Source of the DNA: Spirochaetota bacterium
Lineage (GTDB): Bacteria > Spirochaetota > Spirochaetia > Treponematales > UBA12059
Length of the DNA: 8,224 bases
Assembly (NCBI GenBank): GCA_022709445.1
Contig: JAKLIU010000078.1
Span: forward strand, 1 to 8,224
Reading direction: 5' to 3'
How positions within the stretch are numbered: position 1 is the stretch's first letter; each line of letters opens with the position of its first letter. The notes below the pieces were generated by a model. That model saw nothing but the letters and a program-made list of their open reading frames with translations, was not told the origin of the DNA and did no database searches. This document shows, one piece after another, positions 1-6,057 of this stretch. A program made the translations under genes and the position numbers.

Positions 1-366
1 CGGCCGGTACGTGGATGCGGGGTCCGCCAGGATCGAGGGCACCAGCACAAAATGGTAGACCAGCATGGTGACCAGGATGGCGAGCGTCACCATGCCCTTG
101 AGGCCGGGCCAGGACGGGACGGGACCGAGCGGGCCGTCGCGCCGCAGGGCCGAGGCCGTGGACAGGGCGAGCGTCGCGAAGAAGCCGAACACGAGCAGGT
201 TGCTCTGCACGGTGTAGTAGGCCAGCGTCTGGAGCTCCAGTTCGCCGTCCGGGCCGACCAGGGTCATGGCCAGCCCCGAGCCGCAGGCGCAGAGCAGCGC
301 GGCGCGGAACGCCAGCGCGATCCTCCGGTCCCGGACGATCACGCCCGCGCCGCCGTCCGCGAGCAT
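1..366 (-). CDS. Pr6Pr-type multi-pass membrane protein (N-terminal 122 residues, cut by window edge)
   Basis: The gene starts with ATG at 366 and stays open to the window edge, so only 122 residues are visible. The protein is hydrophobic, with likely membrane segments at about residues 17-37, 50-72 and 89-111. Two stretches recall the Pr6Pr family of integral membrane proteins: YYTVQSNLL (residues 50-58) and a segment at 89-110 beginning LKGMVTLAI and ending VYHFVLVP. That family is uncharacterised in bacteria, so no reaction can be assigned. The start lies one base after the TGA (370-368) of the acyl-CoA ligase gene. A GGGGAAG ribosome-binding site sits in the last codons of that gene, 4 bases before the ATG, so the two are very probably co-transcribed and translationally coupled. 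The family name comes from remembered motifs and only about half the protein is present; coding status is much surer than the name. Confidence 0.72.
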   Translation of the reverse strand, partial: MLADGGAGVIVRDRRIALAFRAALLCACGSGLAMTLVGPDGELELQTLAYYTVQSNLLVFGFFATLALSTASALRRDGPLGPVPSWPGLKGMVTLAILVTMLVYHFVLVPSILADPASTYRP

Positions 367-367
367 C

Positions 368-2311
368 TCACTTCCCCGTCAGGGCAGCCACGACGGCCAG
401 GTTGCGCTCGTTCTCGGGCTTGCCGCCCTCCGGCGTGTACGCGTACTCGATCAGGTCACGGTAGAGCGTGGCCACGCGGTGGCGCACCAGCTTCATGGTC
501 GAGTTGACGGTTCCGTCCTTGTCCGAGAACTGGGCCGGCACCAGCATGAAGGTGGCGGGCACCCAGGCGGGCTGGACTTTCTTGGCCTTGTGATCGGTCT
601 TGAACCGGTAGAATTCCTCGCGCACCAGCGCCAGCACTTCCTCGGGAGTGACGGCCCCCCGCGAGGCCGCCAGGCGCTTGACCCGGTCCTCGTCCAGGGT
701 GACCAGGGCGATCGTGTACCTGCGCTGTTCGTTCCAGGCCATGATCGCGGTGAAGGCCTCGGTGGAGCTGCCCACCGCCTCCTCGATCTCCTCGGGGCTG
801 TACTTCTCGCCGTCCTCGGCTATGAGCAGGGCCTTCTCGCGCCCGACCACCACCAGGAAGCCGTCCGCGTCGTAGTAGGCCAGGTCGCCGGTCCAGAGCC
901 AGCCTTCCCGGAGGGCCTTGGCGGAAGCCTCGGGGTTCCGGTAGTAGCCCTTCATCACGTTGCCGCCGCGTATGACGATCTCGCCGGTCTCGCCCGCGGC
1001 GCAGATGGAGCCGTCCGGCTTGCGTATGGTGCACTCCACGGAAGCGGCCACCCGCCCCGAGGTGCCGAACTTGTAGCACAGCGGCGAGTTGGAGCTGATG
1101 ATCGGGGCGGCCTCGGTCAGGCCGTAGCCCTGGTAGATGGGCACCCCCAGGCTGGCGAAGAATTCCTGCTGCTTGACGTCCAGGAGGGCCCCGCCGCCGA
1201 CGCAGAACCTGATGTTCGGCCCGAACACCGCCGTCTTCACCTTGCCGAAGATCAGGGCCTTGGCCAGGGCGTGGACCGGGGCGTGCTTGAGGACGGTGCC
1301 CAGGCCGGGTTTCCCGAAGCCGTCGCCGTTGAGCGCGATCCCCGCCTTGATCCCGGCCTTGAACAGGTACTCGATGAACCCGCCCTTCTCCTCGATGCCG
1401 GCGACTATCTTCTTCATGAAGTTCCCGGAGAGGGCAGGCACGGTCATCAGGAACTTGGGGGACACTTCCCTGAGGTTGATGGGAATGTTGCGCAGGATGC
1501 CCATGCTCCCTCCCCGCGCGTCCACGAAGTAGAGGGCCAGGCCGCAGACCAGGCCCGCGTAGATGCCCACGGTGTGCGCGAAGGAATGGTCCAGGGGCAG
1601 GATGACCAGGGTGGAGTAGTGGTAGATGTCGCCGAACAGCTTCACGCCGTCGTGGCAGTTCACGAAATAGTTGCGGTGCGTGAGCATGATGCCCTTGGGG
1701 TCGCCCGTGGTGCCGCTGGTGTAGCTGATCGTCACCGTGTCGTCCTCGCCCGTGCCCGCCGCCACGGCGTCGAGCTCAGCCCCCCGGGTCGGCCCGGCGA
1801 CGAGGGCCGCCGCCCCGCTCTCCAGGGCGTCTTTCATGAGGAAGGCGTTCTCCCGGGGCCAGCCGTTCCGGGCGCAGGCCTCGTCGAGGGCCGCCGCGTC
1901 GTCGTCCATGAACAGGACCAGCGGCGAGAGCCCGGCGCCCTTGAGCGCGCCCAGCACCTTGTCCGCCTGGTTGCGGGAGGTGAGGAAGAGACCCGAACCC
2001 GAGTGCTTGACCCGGAAGGGGATTTCCTCGGCCAGCAGCTTGATGGAGAGCGGCACGGACACCATGCCGGCGGACAGGAGGCCCAGCTCGCCCACGATCC
2101 ACTCCGGCGAGCCCTCCGCCAGTATGGCGGCCGCGTCCCCGCGCTTGAACCCGCGGTCCAGCAGCCAGGAACCCAGCGCGCGGGCCCGTTCGCGCACCTG
2201 GGCGAAACTCAGGGCTTCCCAGCCGGCGTCGGTCTTCCTGAACGCGTACGGATCCTTCCCGTACTTAGAGACGGCCGTCTCGAGCATGGCCAGCACGGTC
2301 TGCTTTTCCAT
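368..2311 (-). CDS. Long-chain acyl-CoA synthetase (AMP-binding, COG1022 type)
   Basis: This 647-residue adenylate-forming enzyme should activate a fatty acid with ATP to acyl-AMP and transfer it to CoA, feeding lipid synthesis or beta-oxidation at the membrane surface. Visible core motifs in order: the phosphate loop YTSGTTGDPKGIM (197-209), YQGYGLTEAAP (393-403), the hinge/ATP segment WLWTGDLAYYD (471-481), GREKALLIAEDGEKYSPEEIE split as GREK (490-493) and DGEKYSPEEIE (500-510), and the catalytic lysine region NSTMKLVR with K607. Length is normal for bacterial long-chain ligases. I chose ATG 2311 because GGGGAAG lies 3-4 bases upstream and the protein then begins MEKQTVLAML, a natural start; the reading frame stays open to 2434, but the extra residues look like untranslated leader and overlap the candidate promoter. 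No signal peptide. Chain-length specificity cannot be read; an acyl-ACP or aryl ligase is a less likely alternative. Confidence 0.93.
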   Translation of the reverse strand: MEKQTVLAMLETAVSKYGKDPYAFRKTDAGWEALSFAQVRERARALGSWLLDRGFKRGDAAAILAEGSPEWIVGELGLLSAGMVSVPLSIKLLAEEIPFRVKHSGSGLFLTSRNQADKVLGALKGAGLSPLVLFMDDDAAALDEACARNGWPRENAFLMKDALESGAAALVAGPTRGAELDAVAAGTGEDDTVTISYTSGTTGDPKGIMLTHRNYFVNCHDGVKLFGDIYHYSTLVILPLDHSFAHTVGIYAGLVCGLALYFVDARGGSMGILRNIPINLREVSPKFLMTVPALSGNFMKKIVAGIEEKGGFIEYLFKAGIKAGIALNGDGFGKPGLGTVLKHAPVHALAKALIFGKVKTAVFGPNIRFCVGGGALLDVKQQEFFASLGVPIYQGYGLTEAAPIISSNSPLCYKFGTSGRVAASVECTIRKPDGSICAAGETGEIVIRGGNVMKGYYRNPEASAKALREGWLWTGDLAYYDADGFLVVVGREKALLIAEDGEKYSPEEIEEAVGSSTEAFTAIMAWNEQRRYTIALVTLDEDRVKRLAASRGAVTPEEVLALVREEFYRFKTDHKAKKVQPAWVPATFMLVPAQFSDKDGTVNSTMKLVRHRVATLYRDLIEYAYTPEGGKPENERNLAVVAALTGK

Positions 2312-2362
2312 CGTCTTCCCCGCTTGTCCTGTGTTCGGCCGCCGCATCGCGCCCGTCCGGCC

Positions 2363-2368
2363 AGTATA
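2363..2368 (-). promoter_or_regulatory. Candidate -10 box of the acyl-CoA ligase/membrane protein operon
   Basis: On the minus strand the hexamer TATACT (5 of 6 matches to TATAAT) stands out in very GC-rich surroundings. It would start transcription near 2356, giving a leader of about 45 bases before the ATG at 2311. No recognisable TTGACA-like -35 is present at 16-18 bases, so an activator, another sigma factor, or a chance match is possible. Confidence 0.4.
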
Positions 2369-2427
2369 ACGCATTCCGGGCTCCGGCGCCCGCGAAAACG
2401 ACTCGGACACCATCGCGGCCGCGCTCC

Positions 2428-2456
2428 TTCGCACGCGTGGAAAGCCGTGCTACAGT
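2428..2456 (+). promoter_or_regulatory. Candidate promoter of pepD
   Basis: TTCGCA (2428-2433, 4 of 6 matches to the -35 consensus), a 17-base spacer, and TACAGT (2451-2456, 4 of 6 to the -10 consensus) preceded by TGC, an extended -10. Transcription would start near 2463, about 13 bases before the pepD ATG, just leaving room for the AGGAG site. Each element is imperfect; spacing and position make it plausible. Confidence 0.4.
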
Positions 2457-2465
2457 GACGGCGAC

Positions 2466-2470
2466 AGGAG
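2466..2470 (+). promoter_or_regulatory. Ribosome-binding site deciding the pepD start
   Basis: AGGAG ends 5 bases before ATG 2476. The reading frame is open further upstream to 2437, but the earlier codons lack such a site and overlap the candidate promoter, so 2476 is preferred. Confidence 0.75.
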
Positions 2471-2475
2471 CCGTC

Positions 2476-3972
2476 ATGGACATCGAAACGCTGCCGCCCG
2501 CCGCCGTCTGGAAGCACTTCTCCGCGCTCTGCGCCGTTCCCCGCCCCTCGCACCACGAGGAGGCCGTCTGCCGGTTCCTGCTGGAACGAACCCGGTCCAT
2601 GGGACTTGAGGCCTCGCGGGACGCCACGGGCAACCTCGTGATCCTCAAGCCGGCCAGCCCGGGCATGGAGGAGCGGCGCGGCATCGTGCTGCAGGCCCAC
2701 GTGGACATGGTGGCCCAGGCCGCGCCGGGTTCGGCCCACGACTTCCTCAGGGATCCCATCGTGCCGCGGCTGGACCCGGCGGATCCCGCCTGGATAACCG
2801 CCACGGGTACCACCCTGGGCGCGGACAACGGCATCGGAGTCGCCATGGCCCTGGCCATCCTGGAGGAACCCGGCCTGGAACACGGCCCGCTCGCCTGCAT
2901 CCTGACGGTCAACGAGGAAGACGGCATGAGCGGGGCCCGGGGCCTGGAATCCGCGCCCTTGCCCGACGGCTTCCTCCTCAACCTGGACGGCGAACTGGAG
3001 AACGAGCTGACGATAGGCTGCGCCGGCTCCGTGCGCAGCTACGCGACCATGACCGGCCCGGCCGCCCCCGCTCCCGCCGGCGCGCGCCGGTACCGTCTCT
3101 CCCTGGACGGGCTCCTGGGCGGGCATTCGGGCGTGGACATAGACAAGCACCGGGCCAACGCGAACGTCGAGCTGGCCCGCATCCTGTCGGCCGCCATCGA
3201 TGAATGCGGGGCTGTCGCGCTCTCCGAGTTCAGGGGCGGCGACGCGGCCAACGTCATCCCCCGCTGGGCGAGCGCACTCGTCGCCCTGGAACCGGGCAGG
3301 GAAACGGCCTGCGTCGCGGCCCTGCGCGGGGCGGCCGATCGCGCCACGAATGACTGGGCGGGGCGCGAACCCGGATTATCGGCCCGGCTGGACGTGGCAG
3401 ACGAGCCCGCGGACGGGGCCGTCCTGCCCGCCGCGGAAGCCGCCGCCCTGCTCCGCCTCCTGGCCACGGTCCCCGACGGACTCGTCGCCATGGAACCCGA
3501 CCTGCCCGGCTGCATCCGCAGTTCCCTCAACCTGGGCAAGGTGACGGGCGCCGCCTCGGGGGGCGCCTTCTCCCTGGAGACCATGGTCCTGGTGCGCAGT
3601 TCCTCGGACGCGGAACGGGAAGAGATCGCAACCCGGCTGGAGGCGCACATGGGGGCCGCGGCGGCGACGGGCCGGAAGGTGTCCATCCGCAGGCCGGCCA
3701 CCCTGCCCGCCTGGAGCCCGGACCGGTCCAGCCCCCTCCTGGCCACGGCCCGTTCGACCTACGCGGAGCTGTTCGGCGGGGAACCGGTCGTCGCATCCAC
3801 CCACGGAGGCCTGGAATGCGGGCTCTTCAGGCCGCGCTTCCCCGGCTGGGACATGATCTCCATCGGGCCGACCATCCTCTACCCGCACTCCCCGGCGGAG
3901 CGCGTGAACGTGGCCTCGGTAGAACGCTCCTACCGCTTCCTCGTGGAACTGGTGCGGCGCCTGGGCCGCTGA
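2476..3972 (+). CDS. pepD: Aminoacyl-histidine dipeptidase (PepD, peptidase family M20C)
   Basis: A 498-residue cytosolic zinc dipeptidase that should hydrolyse Xaa-His and many other unblocked dipeptides, recycling amino acids from peptide breakdown. The M20 active site is complete: H75 and D77 in QAHVDMV, bridging D117 in LGADNG, catalytic E147 with metal ligand E148 in VNEEDGMSG, D171 in NLDGE, and H471 in ILYPHSPAER near the C terminus. The order and spacing match E. coli PepD (485 residues), as do HSGVDIDKHRANAN (217-230) in the lid/dimerisation domain and STHGGLECGLF (441-451). No signal peptide. It is transcribed divergently from the acyl-CoA ligase and the next gene downstream has its own candidate promoter, so it appears to be a single-gene unit. 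The family assignment is secure; exact peptide preference is not visible. Confidence 0.95.
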   Translation: MDIETLPPAAVWKHFSALCAVPRPSHHEEAVCRFLLERTRSMGLEASRDATGNLVILKPASPGMEERRGIVLQAHVDMVAQAAPGSAHDFLRDPIVPRLDPADPAWITATGTTLGADNGIGVAMALAILEEPGLEHGPLACILTVNEEDGMSGARGLESAPLPDGFLLNLDGELENELTIGCAGSVRSYATMTGPAAPAPAGARRYRLSLDGLLGGHSGVDIDKHRANANVELARILSAAIDECGAVALSEFRGGDAANVIPRWASALVALEPGRETACVAALRGAADRATNDWAGREPGLSARLDVADEPADGAVLPAAEAAALLRLLATVPDGLVAMEPDLPGCIRSSLNLGKVTGAASGGAFSLETMVLVRSSSDAEREEIATRLEAHMGAAAATGRKVSIRRPATLPAWSPDRSSPLLATARSTYAELFGGEPVVASTHGGLECGLFRPRFPGWDMISIGPTILYPHSPAERVNVASVERSYRFLVELVRRLGR

Positions 3973-3995
3973 TCCGGGGCGGGCCGAGCCGGACG

Positions 3996-4013
3996 GCGTC
4001 CATCGGGGGACGC
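3996..4013 (+). other. Small GC hairpin after pepD (possible weak terminator)
   Basis: A perfect 6-bp stem GCGTCC/GGACGC with the 6-base loop ATCGGG lies 24 bases after the pepD stop. No T-tract follows, so it is not a standard intrinsic terminator; in such GC-rich DNA a stem this short may be chance. Confidence 0.2.
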
Positions 4014-4031
4014 GGGACGGCGGCCCACGCC

Positions 4032-4061
4032 TTGACGGCCGGGCGGACTACCGTGTACCTT
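4032..4061 (+). promoter_or_regulatory. Candidate promoter of the PRPP synthetase/HAD unit
   Basis: TTGACG (4032-4037, 5 of 6 matches to the -35 consensus), an 18-base spacer, and TACCTT (4056-4061, a poor 3 of 6 -10 match). The start of transcription would be near 4068, leaving about 22 bases of leader before ATG 4090, which contains AAGG at 4079-4082. If real, it rules out the upstream in-frame TTG at 4060 as the start codon. Confidence 0.4.
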
Positions 4062-4089
4062 GAAACAACTCCTCCCACAAGGCGCGCGC

Positions 4090-5370
4090 ATGAACTATTC
4101 CGACCCCACTCGACTAGGGCTTCTGGCCTGCCCAGGCGGCGAAAAGTTCGCCGAGCAGGTCGTCCGCCGGCTCTCCACCATCTACCGGCGAAGGTTCGAC
4201 CGCAAGACCGACGTGCTGGCGGAACGCTACCACCTGTCCAAGGAGCTGGTCACCCGGAAGGTCAACTTCGACAACGACATCCAGTCGTCGCTCCTCTACA
4301 TCCCGGGCAACGTCAACCAGTACCGCGCGCCGCGCTTCAACGTGAACGCACGCTACACCTGGTTCCCCAACGGGGAGATCAAGTCGGAGATCACCGACTC
4401 CATCCGCGGCAAGGATCTCTACATCTTCCAGGACGTGGAGAACCGCCTGCCCTGCAAGTTCAACGACGGGCGCGACGAGCGCACGCTCTCGGTCAACGAC
4501 CACATCTTCTGCCTGATGACCACCATCGACGCGGCCATCCAGGCTGGCGCGGGCCGCATCACCCTGGTGCTGCCGGCCTATCCCTACTCTCGCCAGCACA
4601 AGAAGAAGGGCCGCGAGGGCCTGACCGCCGCCCGCTTCGGGCAGATCATGGAGTACTACGGCGTCTCGCGCATCATCACCCTGGACATCCACTCGCGCGA
4701 GATCGAGAACTGCTTCAACAAACTGCGCCTGGAGAACCTGCACGCCTCGTACCAGGTCATAGAGAAACTGGCCGGCATCATCGACGTGGGCGACGACAAC
4801 CTCGTCGTCCTGTCCCCGGACACCGGCGCGGTGGACCGCAACAAGTTCTACGCCAGCACCCTGCAGAAGCCGCTGGCCCTCCTGTACAAGGAGCGCGACT
4901 ACTCCAAGGTGACCAAGGACGCCAACGACTCCAACATCACCGAGATGAAGCTCCTGGGCGACATCAGCGGCAAGACCGTGTTCATGGCCGACGACATGCT
5001 GGGCACCGGCGGCACCCTGCTCAAGGCCATGCGCTACCTCAAGGAACAGGGCGCCGTCAAGGTGATCTGCGCCGTGTCGCTGCCCCTGTTCTCCGCGACC
5101 GCGGTGGACGACTTCGACAAGGCCTACCGCGAGGGGCACTTCTTCCGCATCATCGGCACCAACGCCGTGCACCACCGCGAGCTCCTGGAGAAGGAGTGGT
5201 ACATAGAGGCGGACGTGACCACGCTGTTCGCGCAGATCATCTCGCTCCTGCACCACAACCGCAGCCTTTCGCCCATGCTGGACAACCGCGACCTGATAGC
5301 CAAGAAGATCAAGAAGTCCATAGCCGCGCACGCGTCGCAGCACCCGACCCAGCCCAACCTGCCGCTCTGA
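4090..5370 (+). CDS. prs: Ribose-phosphate pyrophosphokinase (PRPP synthetase), enlarged divergent form
   Basis: This protein should transfer pyrophosphate from ATP to ribose 5-phosphate, making PRPP for nucleotide, His, Trp and NAD synthesis. Its fold is recognisable by FPNGE (92-96, the usual FSDGE), YPYSRQHKK (164-172, usual YGYARQDRK), TLDIHS with H201, SPDTGAVDR (242-250), the flexible-loop YKERD with K267 and R269, and the PRPP loop ADDMLGTGGT (300-309). At 426 residues it is about 110 longer than ordinary bacterial Prs: roughly 50 residues are added before FPNGE, about a dozen at 117-134, and a tail after about 390. The PRPP loop has G305 where DTAGT-type enzymes have Asp. ATG 4090 was chosen over TTG 4060 because AAGG (4079-4082) precedes it by 7 bases. 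The HAD gene follows after 22 bp, probably in the same transcript. It could be a paralogue with altered regulation or substrate rather than the sole Prs of the cell. Confidence 0.87.
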   Translation: MNYSDPTRLGLLACPGGEKFAEQVVRRLSTIYRRRFDRKTDVLAERYHLSKELVTRKVNFDNDIQSSLLYIPGNVNQYRAPRFNVNARYTWFPNGEIKSEITDSIRGKDLYIFQDVENRLPCKFNDGRDERTLSVNDHIFCLMTTIDAAIQAGAGRITLVLPAYPYSRQHKKKGREGLTAARFGQIMEYYGVSRIITLDIHSREIENCFNKLRLENLHASYQVIEKLAGIIDVGDDNLVVLSPDTGAVDRNKFYASTLQKPLALLYKERDYSKVTKDANDSNITEMKLLGDISGKTVFMADDMLGTGGTLLKAMRYLKEQGAVKVICAVSLPLFSATAVDDFDKAYREGHFFRIIGTNAVHHRELLEKEWYIEADVTTLFAQIISLLHHNRSLSPMLDNRDLIAKKIKKSIAAHASQHPTQPNLPL

Positions 5371-5392
5371 GCGCGGCGGAGCAACGGCGACC

Positions 5393-6046
5393 ATGAGGAT
5401 ATTCAAGCGGCCCGCGGAGACGCGGGCCGTTCTCTTCGACGTGGACGGCACGCTGTACACCAACGAGGAGTACGGCCGCTGGCAGGTGGAGGCGATGGTG
5501 CGCGAGCTGGCCCGCGTGCGCGGCACCAGCTTCGAGGACATGAGCGCCGCCATCGAACGGACGCGGGCCGGGTTCGAGGAACGCGACGGCATCAAGACCA
5601 GCCTGGGCAATGCCATGGTGGCCCACGGCATCGACATACCCACCAGCGTGGCCTGGCGGACGCGGCTCATCGACCCGGGCAGGTTCCTGTCGGCCGACCA
5701 CAGGCTCCGCAGCGCGCTCGAGGCCCTGCGGGACCTTGGGCTCTCCCTGGCCATCGTGACCAACAACCCGCGCTCGGTGGGCCTGGCCACGCTCCGCGCC
5801 CTGGGCGTGGAGGACCTCTTCTCCGCCGCGGTGGGGCTGGACGACACCATGAAGTCCAAGCCGGCGCCCGAACCCTACCTCCTGGCCGCGCGGCTGCTGG
5901 CCGCCGAACCCGCAAGCTGCCTGTCCGTGGGGGACCGCTACGACGTGGACCTGGCCGTGCCCCTGGAGCTGGGCATGGGCGCCATCCTGGTGGACGGGGC
6001 CGAGGACGTGTACCGGCTGCCGGAGATCCTGCGCGCCGCAACTTGA
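5393..6046 (+). CDS. HAD-superfamily hydrolase (phosphatase/phosphoglycolate phosphatase-like)
   Basis: A 217-residue soluble HAD phosphatase. All four motifs are present: DVDGTL with nucleophile D16 and acid/base D18, T123 in IVTNN, K156 in KSKPAPEP, and GDRYDVD with D181 and D184 binding Mg2+. The stretch between motif I and II (about residues 25-100) is a small helical C1 cap, as in beta-phosphoglucomutase and phosphoglycolate phosphatase relatives. A GGAG at 5378-5381 lies 11 bases before the ATG, and the start is 22 bp after the PRPP synthetase stop, so the two are likely co-transcribed. That suggests a sugar-phosphate or nucleotide substrate, but this is inference: HAD substrate cannot be read from sequence. 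It ends 11 bp before the convergent phosphate transporter gene. Confidence 0.9.
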   Translation: MRIFKRPAETRAVLFDVDGTLYTNEEYGRWQVEAMVRELARVRGTSFEDMSAAIERTRAGFEERDGIKTSLGNAMVAHGIDIPTSVAWRTRLIDPGRFLSADHRLRSALEALRDLGLSLAIVTNNPRSVGLATLRALGVEDLFSAAVGLDDTMKSKPAPEPYLLAARLLAAEPASCLSVGDRYDVDLAVPLELGMGAILVDGAEDVYRLPEILRAAT

Positions 6047-6057
6047 CGCCGGACGCC

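Noticed and set aside
2312..2434. Extending the acyl-CoA ligase upstream to 2434 (41 more residues)
   Set aside because: The extra residues overlap the candidate -10 box, lack a ribosome-binding site, and do not resemble the start of this enzyme family.
266..2458. A 730-codon open frame on the plus strand opposite the acyl-CoA ligase gene
   Set aside because: It mirrors the ligase gene; its translation is rich in Arg, Gly, His and Gln with no recognisable domain. Long antisense frames are expected in GC-rich DNA.
4019..4031. GGCG/CGCC hairpin as a terminator before the PRPP synthetase
   Set aside because: A 4-bp stem without a T-tract is expected by chance at this GC content, and it abuts the candidate -35 box.
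4114..5859. A 581-codon minus-strand open frame spanning the PRPP synthetase and HAD genes
   Set aside because: It crosses two well-supported genes on the other strand and shows only Val, Leu, Gly and His-rich shadow composition.
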